From positions 186,001 through 250,000 of the forward strand of contig NZ_CP085327.1 of assembly GCF_020614375.1 (NCBI RefSeq): a stretch of DNA of 64,000 bases, written 5' to 3'. This DNA comes from Haladaptatus salinisoli (lineage in GTDB: Archaea > Halobacteriota > Halobacteria > Halobacteriales > Haladaptataceae). The translations under genes were made by a program, and so were the position numbers. This document shows, in pieces, positions 18,022 through 26,224 of this stretch. The notes below the pieces were generated by a model, which did not search any database, had not been told where the DNA came from, and saw only the letters and a list, made by a program, of their open reading frames with translations. How positions within the stretch are numbered: the stretch's first letter is position 1; every line of letters starts with the position of its first letter.

Positions 18022-18378
18022 TCAGATGCTCGGGATGCCGAGCATCCTGAACGTCAGGACGTTCAGGATGGCCAGCGCGTACGTGATGGCGACCACCGAG
18101 ACCCACGCGATGAGGCCGATGCCGATGGCGTTGCCCCACCCGCCGGGGTAGCGCCAGTTGATGACCCATACCCACGCGACGAGCACGACGAGCCAGCCGA
18201 GCAACCAACCGATGAGTACCGCGACGATACCTCCGACCAACGACCCGACGATGGCCGTGATGAGTGCGTAGCCGTAGTCGTCGGTTCCCGTGACGACCCG
18301 CGCACCGATGTAGATTCCGAGCGCACCGATGAGCAGGCTCACGACGAACCCGACGACCGAGCCGATGAGGTACACCAT
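18022..18378 (-). CDS. Four-helix membrane protein, unknown function
   Basis: The 118-residue protein is almost wholly hydrophobic, with about four segments: SVVGFVVSLLIGALGIYIG, YALITAIVGSLVGGIVAVL, LLGWLVVLVAWVWVI and GIGLIAWVSVVAITYALAI. Gly pairs in the helices suggest close packing. No family is recognised with confidence. Its final codons lie in a pair of perfect hairpins shared with the convergent gene end. Confidence 0.75.
   Translation of the reverse strand: MVYLIGSVVGFVVSLLIGALGIYIGARVVTGTDDYGYALITAIVGSLVGGIVAVLIGWLLGWLVVLVAWVWVINWRYPGGWGNAIGIGLIAWVSVVAITYALAILNVLTFRMLGIPSI
18025..18067. terminator. Two tandem 9-base hairpins at a convergent gene junction
   Basis: GATGCTCGG-GATG-CCGAGCATC (18025-18046) and CCTGAACGT-CAGG-ACGTTCAGG (18046-18067) are perfect 9-base stems with 4-base loops, sharing one base. 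They lie directly after the plus-strand oxidoreductase stop and overlap the last codons of the minus-strand membrane gene. A two-way stop signal or 3'-end stabiliser is inferred. No T-run follows. Confidence 0.5.
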
Positions 18379-18509
18379 ACGGGGCGTTCTACGACGAACC
18401 CGTTTTTATAAGAACCGCTTGCATCTCGGAAGAGAGTTCGTTTCCCACAAAACTTATCATGGATAATTCCAGCACCAGTTTTAAGGTACTGGCCCGACCT
18501 TGCCCGAGC

Positions 18510-18731
18510 ATGGCACGCGCAAGCGCATTTGACACGGTACTGATGGGTGCAGTCGGCGTCGGCACTGCGGCGGTAATCGGCCGACGGGCACTCGAATACT
18601 ATCGCGAACGGAAGCGACTCTCGGATCCACATATCATCTGCGTTAATTGTGGCGAGGCGATGCCGATCGACGACGTACTCGACCCGGTCGTGACCTGCTC
18701 CTGTGCGACCAGCAACATCAGGATGGACTGA
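18510..18731 (+). CDS. Small zinc-ribbon protein with N-terminal membrane helix
   Basis: The 73-residue product from the ATG at 18510 has a hydrophobic segment (TVLMGAVGVGTAAVIG), a basic stretch (YYRERKRL) and a C-terminal ribbon with CVNCGEAMP and TCSC. Four Cys residues could bind one zinc. The start is chosen because TTTTAAGG at 18479-18486 sits about 27 bases before it; an upstream ATG at 18459 would include that box in the coding region. Function is unknown. Confidence 0.7.
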   Translation: MARASAFDTVLMGAVGVGTAAVIGRRALEYYRERKRLSDPHIICVNCGEAMPIDDVLDPVVTCSCATSNIRMD

Positions 18732-18781
18732 CCGGACACCGCGTGCCAGCGTTCACACCGCAACAAAATCGGGTCGGGGAG

Positions 18782-19135
18782 TCAGCCGTGGCGGAACGTG
18801 CCACGGAGTCCCCGCTCGGCCACTCCGATGAGTAGCAGGGCGAAGAGCGCGACGACGAGCCAGCGTCCCGTCTGGGAACTGAGCGCGTCGACGACCAGTC
18901 CCAGCAGGTCGAAACCGACGACCTGACCGAGTGCGAACAACAACAGCGCGAAACCGACGACCGCGAGACCGGACAGCAGTCCGGTCTTCGCCAGCCAGTC
19001 CGACGTGCTCTCCCTCTCGCGACCGCGTTCCGTCCGCTCGTGCCGTCGGTTCGCACCGCTCTGTCCAGCGGTTTCGTTCGTAACGGTTCGTTGACTATCG
19101 TTACGGTCGTCTCCGCCGTTCTGTGGTTGGGGCAT
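18782..19135 (-). CDS. Membrane protein with polar N-terminal tail, unknown function
   Basis: The first 45 of 117 residues are polar and rich in Arg, Asn and Glu (RRHERTERGRERE). Two hydrophobic segments follow (LLSGLAVVGFALLLFALGQV and WLVVALFALLLIGVAERGL), with VVGFDLLGLVVDAL between them. It could expose its tail on one face of the membrane. The family is not recognised. Confidence 0.65.
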   Translation of the reverse strand: MPQPQNGGDDRNDSQRTVTNETAGQSGANRRHERTERGRERESTSDWLAKTGLLSGLAVVGFALLLFALGQVVGFDLLGLVVDALSSQTGRWLVVALFALLLIGVAERGLRGTFRHG

Positions 19136-19265
19136 GGTATCGTCCCCGGCGAAACGGAAGACGCTGACGCCTAAAGTTATGCGGACGCTAAGGGAACCGT
19201 TACCGACCGTTCCGCAGAAACGATGCGCGCCGCCCGCGAGGTCGATCAGCGCTATTCGGCGTCGT

Positions 19266-19547
19266 TCACGCTTCCTCGACGGAGTCGGCGTACCGCTCCA
19301 ACTCGGCGGCGACCTCCCGAGCCTGCTCGGGCGACAGCGACACCGTCTCGGCGTGCGCGGGGAGGTGCTCCAGTTCCGCGTTGTCCAACTCCACCTGCAA
19401 CAGCACTTCTTCGGGGGCCTCCTCGCCCTTCGGCGTGGTGACGTTCAGCACCGCCACGGCCTCCTCGTCCCAGCCGTGGCCCTCCGCGACGGCGTCGACG
19501 AGGTCGAGCGTGGTGTAGGCGGTGACCGATAGCACGCGATCCGCCAT
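19266..19547 (-). CDS. DUF6360-like haloarchaeal protein
   Basis: The 93-residue soluble acidic protein starts MADRVLSVTAYTTLDLVDAV and continues with VLNVTTPKGEEAPEEVLLQVELD. I place it, with moderate confidence, in the haloarchaeal DUF6360 group. The ATG at 19547 lies one base after the reductase stop, so it is probably co-transcribed and translated with the reductase gene. An alternative GTG at 19559 would overlap that gene. Confidence 0.7.
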   Translation of the reverse strand: MADRVLSVTAYTTLDLVDAVAEGHGWDEEAVAVLNVTTPKGEEAPEEVLLQVELDNAELEHLPAHAETVSLSPEQAREVAAELERYADSVEEA

Positions 19548-19548
19548 C

Positions 19549-21327
19549 TCAATCGTCACCCGGAATCGGGTCGTTCGGGCTGTTCGGTGCCGGACTCGCG
19601 TCCATCGAGTCGTCCTCGGCGTAGGGGTACCACGTCTTCTTCGTGTTGTGCATGTAGGGGTCGTCGTAGGAGGTCTCCTCCGGTTCCGCGAACTCGGCCA
19701 GCGTCTCCTCGTCGTGTCGCTGCACGAATTCGCGGAACGTCTCCCGGCCCTCCCGGCGCTCCGCGAACGCCTCGATGAGGTTCCGAATCGCGCCGGGCAC
19801 CTCGTCGGCGGCGATGCGCTGTCGCACCCACGACGCGAAACTCGGGTTCTCGCCGAGTCCGCCGCCCAGGCCGATGTCGAGCGCTTCGACCGGTTCGCCG
19901 TCCTTGCGCGTCTTCATCCCCCGGAGGCTGATGTCCGCGATTTGGGGCTGCGCGCAGGAGGCGGTGCAGCCCGAGAGGTGGATGTGAAAGTTCTCCACGT
20001 CCTCGGGGAGGTCGACGTTGTCTCGCAGCCAGCGCGAGAGGCGCACTTGCCTGTTTTTCGTCTCGACGATGGAGAGCGAGCAGAACTCGGTTCCGGTGCA
20101 GGCGATGGAGCCGCGCTGGAAGGGGTGCGGGTCGGGGCTGTACCGGTCGAACAGCGGTTCGTCCAGCATCGCGTCCACGTTCTCCTCCGGAACGTCGGTC
20201 AGGATGACGTTCTGGCGCTGCGTGAGCCTGGCTTCGCCCGAGCCGTACTTCTCGGCGAGGTCGGCCATCTCTATCATGTCCTCCGCGCCGACGCGGCCGA
20301 CGAGGACGTTCAACCCGACGTAGTAGTTCTCGTCCGGTTGCCGGTGGACGCCGACGTGGTCGGCGTGGCCGTGGTCGTCGGGCACCCCGGCGTTGTAGGA
20401 GTACTCCTCGCGGAGGTCGTCGCCCGCCGTCTTCAGTTCGAAATCGACGTACTCCTCCTGCAGGACGCGGCGAATCTTCTCCGGTCCCCACTCGTCCACG
20501 AGGAACTTGATGCGGGCGCGGCGTCGGTTCTCGCGGTTGCCGTGGTCGCGGAACAGCCCCGAGAGGCCGCCGAGGACGGGCGTGACCTCGTCCGGTTCGG
20601 CGAACACGTCGATGTCGCGGGCGAAGCGCGGTTCGCGCCCGGCAAGTCCGCCGCCGACGCGGACGTTGAACCCGCGAACCGCCTCGCCGTCTATCTCCTT
20701 CTCGGCGGGTTCGATGCCGATGTCGTTGATGTCGCCCTGCCCGCAGCCCTCGCGGCAGCCCGTGACGGACACCTTCCACTTCCGCGGGAGGTTCGCGTAC
20801 TCGGGGTTGCCCTTCATGTTCTCCTGTAGGTCTTCGACCACGGGGAGCGCGTCGACGAACTCCCGTTCGTCCTTTCCGGCGACCGGACAGCCGACGATGT
20901 TGCGCCACGAGTCGCCGCAGGCCTGCATCGTCGAGAGCCCCGCGTCCTCCAGTCGCTCCCAGATGGCGGGAACGTCCTCGATGTTTATCCAGTGAAGCTG
21001 GACCGCCTGCCGCGTCGTCACGTCGGCGTAGCCGTTGCCGAACTCGGGGTTCTCGGCCGGGCCGACGGCGAAGTCGCGTGCGATCTCCCCGATAACCCGC
21101 AGTTGGCCCGGTTCGAGCACGCCGCTGGGCGGCCCGATGCGCATCATGAAGTAGCTCTCCTGCCCGTCGCGCTGGTGATACAGTCCCCACCATTTGAACC
21201 GCTCGAACCACGCGTCGTGTTCGTCGTCGGGAATCGCGTCCCACCCCTCCTCGGCGAACCGAAGCATGTGTTCGCGTATCTCCTTCCCGTACACCTCGTC
21301 CTTCCACTTCTCCACGTCGGTCGGCAT
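19549..21327 (-). CDS. Ferredoxin-dependent nitrite/sulfite reductase (siroheme, 4Fe-4S)
   Basis: The enzyme makes a six-electron reduction of nitrite to ammonia or sulfite to sulfide. The 592-residue protein holds the two-fold ferrite-reductase repeat, with TTRQAVQLHW and LTQRQNVILTDV. The siroheme/[4Fe-4S] cysteines are C410 and C416 (CTGTEFC) plus C454 and C458 (CTASC). CTGTEFC resembles the nitrite-reductase side of the family, but substrate cannot be settled by eye. Extra Cys residues (C191, C195) lie in the first half. The siroheme genes at 22-27 kb nearby support the cofactor. The last 30 residues form a Pro/Asp-rich tail. Confidence 0.88.
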   Translation of the reverse strand: MPTDVEKWKDEVYGKEIREHMLRFAEEGWDAIPDDEHDAWFERFKWWGLYHQRDGQESYFMMRIGPPSGVLEPGQLRVIGEIARDFAVGPAENPEFGNGYADVTTRQAVQLHWINIEDVPAIWERLEDAGLSTMQACGDSWRNIVGCPVAGKDEREFVDALPVVEDLQENMKGNPEYANLPRKWKVSVTGCREGCGQGDINDIGIEPAEKEIDGEAVRGFNVRVGGGLAGREPRFARDIDVFAEPDEVTPVLGGLSGLFRDHGNRENRRRARIKFLVDEWGPEKIRRVLQEEYVDFELKTAGDDLREEYSYNAGVPDDHGHADHVGVHRQPDENYYVGLNVLVGRVGAEDMIEMADLAEKYGSGEARLTQRQNVILTDVPEENVDAMLDEPLFDRYSPDPHPFQRGSIACTGTEFCSLSIVETKNRQVRLSRWLRDNVDLPEDVENFHIHLSGCTASCAQPQIADISLRGMKTRKDGEPVEALDIGLGGGLGENPSFASWVRQRIAADEVPGAIRNLIEAFAERREGRETFREFVQRHDEETLAEFAEPEETSYDDPYMHNTKKTWYPYAEDDSMDASPAPNSPNDPIPGDD

Positions 21328-21461
21328 GTGGGTACCCGTAGAGAACCCACCCGTAAACAGACGCCCTCCGCGTCAATCCCCGCCGGAGGTCGAACGTAGA
21401 GGCAAAGCTTTCGGGTTCCCGTGACGCGCCGGAATCGACCGACCTCGGCGGACGACGGCGC

Positions 21462-21764
21462 TCACCGCGGTCGATGGACGGATTCCACGGCGACGGGCCG
21501 AAATTCTCCGTCGCGGACGCGCCCGACCCGGAGCCACCCCGTCGTGGAGCGTTCGCCGCAGCCGATGCACTGTCCGGCGGCGCGGGCTTCGACCCACCGC
21601 CCGTCGACCCCGACGTCGGCGAACACTTCGACGAGGAAGAACGCGGTGTCGCAACCGCAGACGCCATGGTCGGCGAGTTTCCAGACGTTGCTCACCCCGA
21701 CGGTTCTGGTGTTGTTCACGTTCACCCACGCGCCCTCGTCCAGCGTTCGAATCGCGGTCGCCAT
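21462..21764 (-). CDS. Small Cys-containing protein, unknown function
   Basis: From the ATG at 21764 the frame gives 100 residues starting MATAIRTLDEGAWVNVNN. It has two Cys pairs (HGVCGCDTAFF and GQCIGCGERS), which could bind zinc or a cluster. An earlier start at 21863 would add a low-quality Arg-rich stretch and is not preferred. It lies upstream of the reductase gene on the same strand with 134 bases between. No family is recognised. Confidence 0.6.
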   Translation of the reverse strand: MATAIRTLDEGAWVNVNNTRTVGVSNVWKLADHGVCGCDTAFFLVEVFADVGVDGRWVEARAAGQCIGCGERSTTGWLRVGRVRDGEFRPVAVESVHRPR

Positions 21765-22000
21765 GTCGGTACGTCGGAGTCCGCGCACCTCAGGGCGTCG
21801 GCAGTCGCAACCCCCGCCGCATCGTATGACGCGTCGCGCTCGGCGATACGGTTCGCACCGCATCCGTTCCGGAGTTCGGGCGGCGACTTCCCCTTTCTCG
21901 CCCGTCAGAGAAACCGACGAATCTTACCGCGACGTGGGAGCATCGGCCGGAATTACGCGAAGACGCACCGTTTAGGGGACGTGCGGTAAACGTGGTGGTG

Positions 22001-22087
22001 ATGACACGACTCGACGGAGACGCTCGCCGATATATCGACGGCGAGTTCGTCGACCCGACGGACCGGGAGGTGACGGCGGGTGAGTGA
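22001..22087 (+). CDS. Putative 28-residue leader ORF before the siroheme operon
   Basis: A short frame starts MTRLDGDARRYIDGEF and ends at TGA 22085. TTTAGG at 21971-21976 lies 25-30 bases before its ATG, which fits a leaderless transcript starting here. The next frame overlaps it (GTG at 22080). It may be a tiny protein, a leader peptide, or the N-terminus of one protein split from the next frame by a frameshift. Confidence 0.4.
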   Translation: MTRLDGDARRYIDGEFVDPTDREVTAGE

Positions 22088-22226
22088 CCGACAAGTGAGC
22101 GAGCGACAGGTGAACGACCGGCCGGAGGACGACCACTTGGACGACGTGCCGGACGGTAGCGGCTGCACCGAAATCTGGGAGCACCTCTCGGAGCGCCGCG
22201 GCGAGGACGAAACGCGAGAAGAATGA
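22080..22226 (+). CDS. Small acidic protein upstream of cbiX-type gene
   Basis: A GTG start opens a 48-residue frame ending in DGSGCTEIWEHLSERRGEDE. Its stop overlaps the chelatase start as ATGA. The acidic composition is typical of a translated haloarchaeal protein. The central GCTEIWEHLSERR block looks conserved by its regular amphipathic pattern, but I recognise no family. It may be coupled to expression of the chelatase. Confidence 0.55.
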   Translation: MSDRQVSERQVNDRPEDDHLDDVPDGSGCTEIWEHLSERRGEDETREE

Positions 22227-24055
22227 CCCGTGCGGCGCTCGTGCTGGTCGGCCACGGCTCGCACCTCGACCCGAAGTCGGCCAGACCGCTGTACGACCAC
22301 GCCGACGAGATTCGCTCGCGGGGGTCGTTCGCGGCGGTTCACGAGGCGTTCTGGAAGGAGGAGCCGTCGCCGCGCGAGGTGCTCCGAACCGTGGAGAGCG
22401 ACGAGGTGTACGTCGTCCCGCTGTTCACCAGCGAGGGCTACTTCACCGAGCAGGTGATTCCGCGCGAACTCCGACTCGCCGAGGGGTGGAACCTCGACGT
22501 GGAGAAATCGGTGACGTACACCGACCCGGTGGGCACCCACGACGCGATGACGGAGGTCGTCGTCCGGCGCGCCGAACGCGTGACCGGCGACCCCGAGGTC
22601 GGGCCGGGGGTCGGACTCGCCGTGGTCGGTCACGGCACCGAGCGTAACGAGAACAGCGCGCGGGCGACGCGAGCGCACGCCGACCGCATCCGCGAGCGCG
22701 GTCGATTCGACGAGGTTCGGGCGCTGTTCATGGACGAGAAACCCGAGATAGACGACCTCACCGCGCACTTCGAGAGCGACGAAATCGTCGTCGTCCCGCT
22801 GTTCGTCGCCGACGGCTACCACACGCAGGAGGACATCCCCGAGGATATCGGGCTGACCGACGACGCGAGCCCCGGCTACGACGTGCCCGCCGAGGTGGCC
22901 GGGCGGACGGTCTGGTACGCGGGGGCGGTGGGGACGGAACCGCTGGTCGCCGACGTGGTCGTCGAGCGCGCGGCGGACGCAGGTGCCGACGTGGAACACG
23001 TGGGGGCGCGAGCGCCGCGGGGGGAGAACGCGTCGGCGCGCGACTCGCCGGTCGACGAACTCGTCGAAGCCGCGACCGAGGGCGTCGATTTCGACGGCCT
23101 CCGCGCGGAGTTCGACGGCGAGTTCACCTTCGAGACGCCGGAGACGCGACGCGCCGGGCTGAGCGAGTCGGCGTTCCGCTCGTTCGCGCGCGACCACCCT
23201 CGGTACGTCTCGAACTGGCACCACTGGGAGCGCGCGGTCGGGGGACGCGACACCCACCGCCGCGCCTTCCTGCGCTGGCTGGAAAACGCGAACCGTCCGG
23301 TTCCGGAGCGCTACGACGCGCTCGCCGGAACCGAGCGGGGAGACGGGGGCGTCACCCGGACGTGGGGACAGCTCGCGCTCGCCGTCTCGCTCGGAGACGG
23401 CGGCGAGCGACGCTACGAGGTTCGCCACGTCGACGACCGCGAAGCGGACGACGCGGCCCTCGCGACGTACCACGACCCGACCGCGATCCGCGACCTGTCG
23501 CGGTTCACAGACGACGGCGAGTACCGACCGCTGAGGGCGGCTCCGACGCTCCCGACGGGGTGGTCGTTCGTCACGACGAGCGGCGAGGACCTCTACCGGG
23601 CGGTCGAGTACGTCTACCCGGCGACGGTCGCCAACTGGCACCGCGAGCGCGAGGGCGACCTCGACGCGACCCACTTCGAGGAGGCGGCCGCGCGCCAGAC
23701 CGGCATCTACGCCGAGGTCGAGGAACTCGACCGGGACGCGCTGGAACGAGCGGTCGAGTCCTGTTGCGTCGATTCGCAGTGTCGTAAACGACGCGCGTGG
23801 GACGTCGGCGAGGGCGACGAACTCGCCGTCCCCCGCGGCGACGGCGAGTTCCCCTGCCGCGAGCCGTGCTCGCTGTTCGTGGCGGCGGCCCGGGAGTTTT
23901 TGCGGGCCGAGCGAGAGGACGAATCGAAGCGGGGAGACGCCGACGGCGAATCGAGGCGCGACGGCGCGACGGTGCGCGTCGGCGAAGTGAGCGACCCCGC
24001 GAACCGCTACCGAGCGCGGTATCGCCGCGCGAAGCGCGTCGCGGACGAGAGGTGA
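22223..24055 (+). CDS. Tandem CbiX/SirB chelatase fused to DR2241-type Fe-S domain
   Basis: The 610-residue protein probably inserts a metal (iron for siroheme, or cobalt) into sirohydrochlorin. Two CbiX domains are visible: residues 1-118 with LVLVGHGSHLD (His11), and about 131-245 with LAVVGHGTERNEN (His137) and a matching VVPLFVADGYHTQEDIP. The C-terminal half matches DR2241-type proteins and has a Cys group (SCCVDSQC and FPCREPC) able to hold a [4Fe-4S] cluster. Neighbours make and use siroheme, so ferrochelatase is the better guess. It sits 5 bases before cobA. Confidence 0.85.
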   Translation: MTRAALVLVGHGSHLDPKSARPLYDHADEIRSRGSFAAVHEAFWKEEPSPREVLRTVESDEVYVVPLFTSEGYFTEQVIPRELRLAEGWNLDVEKSVTYTDPVGTHDAMTEVVVRRAERVTGDPEVGPGVGLAVVGHGTERNENSARATRAHADRIRERGRFDEVRALFMDEKPEIDDLTAHFESDEIVVVPLFVADGYHTQEDIPEDIGLTDDASPGYDVPAEVAGRTVWYAGAVGTEPLVADVVVERAADAGADVEHVGARAPRGENASARDSPVDELVEAATEGVDFDGLRAEFDGEFTFETPETRRAGLSESAFRSFARDHPRYVSNWHHWERAVGGRDTHRRAFLRWLENANRPVPERYDALAGTERGDGGVTRTWGQLALAVSLGDGGERRYEVRHVDDREADDAALATYHDPTAIRDLSRFTDDGEYRPLRAAPTLPTGWSFVTTSGEDLYRAVEYVYPATVANWHREREGDLDATHFEEAAARQTGIYAEVEELDRDALERAVESCCVDSQCRKRRAWDVGEGDELAVPRGDGEFPCREPCSLFVAAAREFLRAEREDESKRGDADGESRRDGATVRVGEVSDPANRYRARYRRAKRVADER

Positions 24056-24060
24056 TTTCG

Positions 24061-24888
24061 ATGCACGATGGAACAGTTTATCTGGTCGGCGCAGGTCCGG
24101 GCGACCCGGAACTGCTGACGGTAAAGGCACGCAAACTACTGGACGAGGCGGACGCCGTCCTCCACGACAGGCTGGCGGACGAGCGCATCGTCGACTCCTG
24201 CTCCGAGACGGCCGAGGTCGTCTCCGTCGGCAAGCGCCCCGGCCCGAACGGCGAGCGGACGACGCAGGAGGAGATAAACCGCATGATGGTCTGCAAAGCC
24301 CGGGAGGGCAAGGACGTGGTTCGCCTGAAGGGCGGCGACCCCACGGTCTTCGGTCGCGGCGGCGAGGAAGCGGAGCACCTCGCCGCCGCGGGGATCGACT
24401 TCGAGGTCGTCCCGGGGATCACGAGCGCGGTGGCCGCGCCGGGCGTCGCCGGCATCCCGGTCACCCACCGCGAGCACGCCTCCAGCGTGACCGTCGTCAC
24501 CGGCCACGAGGACCCGACGAAGCCGGAGAGCGCCCTCGACTGGGACGCGCTGGCCGCGAACGTGCGGGCGGGCGGAACGCTCGTCGTGCTGATGGGCGTC
24601 GGTCGCCTCCCCGACTACGTGGCCGCGCTCCGGGCCGGGGGGGTCGCCGAGGAGACGCCGGTCGCCATGGTCGAGAACGCGACCCGCGAGTCCGAGTTCA
24701 CCGTCACCGGGACGCTCGAAACCATCGTGGAACGCCGCGATGACGTCGGCATCGAACCGCCCGCGGTGACCGTCGTCGGCGACGTGGTCGCCGTCCGCGA
24801 CCGCGTCGCCGAGTTCCTGCAAGGCGCGCCGTCGGTCGATTTTTCCCCCGCGCCCGAGACGGTCGCCTCCGACAAGGGGGTCGAGTGA
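24061..24888 (+). CDS. cobA: Uroporphyrinogen-III C-methyltransferase
   Basis: This SAM-dependent enzyme methylates uroporphyrinogen III at C-2 and C-7 to give precorrin-2, the branch point to siroheme and cobalamin. The 275-residue protein has the family marks VYLVGAGPGDPELLTVKA, RLKGGDPTVFGRGGEEAE, VVPGITSAVAAPG and PVTHREHASS. The length is normal for the single-domain form. It lies between the chelatase and the TrpD2-like gene, whose ATG overlaps its TGA. Confidence 0.93.
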   Translation: MHDGTVYLVGAGPGDPELLTVKARKLLDEADAVLHDRLADERIVDSCSETAEVVSVGKRPGPNGERTTQEEINRMMVCKAREGKDVVRLKGGDPTVFGRGGEEAEHLAAAGIDFEVVPGITSAVAAPGVAGIPVTHREHASSVTVVTGHEDPTKPESALDWDALAANVRAGGTLVVLMGVGRLPDYVAALRAGGVAEETPVAMVENATRESEFTVTGTLETIVERRDDVGIEPPAVTVVGDVVAVRDRVAEFLQGAPSVDFSPAPETVASDKGVE

Positions 24889-25931
24889 TGGCGCTTCGAG
24901 AGTTGATGTCGCGGGTCGGTTCGGGGCCGAAGTCGGCAGAGGACATGAGCTACGAGCAAGCCTACGAGGCGTTCGACGGAATCCTCTCGGACGACGCCGA
25001 CCCGACGACGCTCGGCGGGTTCTGGGTGGCGAACCGGTGGAAGCGCAACACCCCCGAGGAGTTGGCCGGTTTCCTCGACGCGATGCGCGACGGGTCGGTC
25101 GAGGTCGCCCGTCCGGACGCCGACCCGGTGGACTGCGGCGCGAACTACGACGGCAAGGGGGAGACCGCGCTGCTCGGCGTGGCGGCGGGGCTGGTCGCGG
25201 CGGCGGCGGGGACGCCTGTCGTCGTCCACAGCGGCGACCGCGTGCCGGTCTCGGAGGGCTGTGCGTACCGCCACGTGCTGTCCGAACTCGGGGTCGAAAC
25301 CGACCTCGCGCCGGACGCGAGCGCCGAGATGGTCGACTCGGTCGGCTTCGGATTCTACGACCAGTCGCGGTTCAATTCCGGCGTCGACGCACTCCGCGAC
25401 CGCCGGGCCGCGGTCGGCGTCCGGACGTTCGTGAACACGGTCGAGACGCTGGCGAATCCCGCCGACGCCGGTGTCCACCTCGGGAGCTTCTTCCACCTCT
25501 CCTTCGCCGAGCGAATCGTCGGTACGCTCCGAGAGAGCCGAACGTCGAACGTGGAGCGGGCCATCCTCTTCCAGGGATTGGAAGGGTACGACGACATCAG
25601 GCCGGGATACACCAAGGTCGCCGAGTGGAACGACGGGGCGGGCGAGTTGGAAGAGTACGAGATAGAGACGGCGAACTACGGGATGGACTTCGAGCGCGAC
25701 GACCTCGGGGTCGGGGACGTCCCCGCCGATTCCGCCCGAATCACCGAGTCGGTGCTGTCCGGCGAGCGCGAGGACGAGTTCGCCGACGCCGTCGCGCTCA
25801 ACGCCGCCGTCCGCATCTACGCCGGCGGCGACGCCGATTCGCTCGACGAGGGGCTGACGCTGGCGCGGAAGACGGTCGCCGAGGGGGACGCCGCCGAGGC
25901 GCTCGACGCCCTTCGGGGGTTCGAACCGTGA
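24888..25931 (+). CDS. TrpD2-like glycosyl/phosphoribosyl-transferase fold protein
   Basis: The 347-residue protein resembles anthranilate phosphoribosyltransferase and its TrpD2/YbiB relatives, with an N-terminal helical domain (YEAFDGILSDDADPTTLGGF) and a Gly-rich core. The classical AnPRT motif GTGGD is replaced by CGANYDGKGETAL. The gene neighbourhood (siroheme, not tryptophan) also argues against a tryptophan role. TrpD2 proteins of known behaviour bind nucleic acid, so function is open. A GTG three bases earlier is an alternative start. Its stop overlaps the ferredoxin start. Confidence 0.75.
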   Translation: MALRELMSRVGSGPKSAEDMSYEQAYEAFDGILSDDADPTTLGGFWVANRWKRNTPEELAGFLDAMRDGSVEVARPDADPVDCGANYDGKGETALLGVAAGLVAAAAGTPVVVHSGDRVPVSEGCAYRHVLSELGVETDLAPDASAEMVDSVGFGFYDQSRFNSGVDALRDRRAAVGVRTFVNTVETLANPADAGVHLGSFFHLSFAERIVGTLRESRTSNVERAILFQGLEGYDDIRPGYTKVAEWNDGAGELEEYEIETANYGMDFERDDLGVGDVPADSARITESVLSGEREDEFADAVALNAAVRIYAGGDADSLDEGLTLARKTVAEGDAAEALDALRGFEP

Positions 25932-26224
25932 CGAACGCGCCGCCGGTCGAGGAGAAGCCGTACAAGATACTCTTCGAGGGGGCGCGGTGTTTCGGCGCGG
26001 GGAAGTGCGCCGAGGTCGCCGAGAACTGGGGAATGGACCTCTCGACCGGACTCGGAAGCCCGAAGACGTACTTCCTCGACGACGACGAACTTCCCGAGAA
26101 CGTCCGCGCCGCGGAGGTCTGCCCCGCGAAGAAGGACGCGGGCGTCATCCACGTCGTCGACCGCCGGACGGGCGAGGAGATCGCGCCGAATCCCGACGGC
26201 GACGGAACCCTCAGTCTCGGGTGA
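25928..26224 (+). CDS. Small ferredoxin-like protein, three-Cys type
   Basis: A GTG start overlapping the preceding TGA opens a 98-residue frame. It has a ferredoxin-like core with Cys residues in GARCFGAGKCAEV and AAEVCPAKK, three in all, as in [3Fe-4S] ferredoxins where one Cys of the usual four is missing. Being last in the siroheme operon, it could supply electrons to the nitrite/sulfite reductase, but that is inference. The end overlaps the convergent precorrin-2 dehydrogenase by 14 bases. Confidence 0.7.
   Translation: MTNAPPVEEKPYKILFEGARCFGAGKCAEVAENWGMDLSTGLGSPKTYFLDDDELPENVRAAEVCPAKKDAGVIHVVDRRTGEEIAPNPDGDGTLSLG

Noticed and set aside
21953..24130. Long minus-strand frame (725 residues)
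   Set aside because: It mirrors the chelatase and is Arg/Pro-rich with no domain, as expected opposite a high-GC gene.
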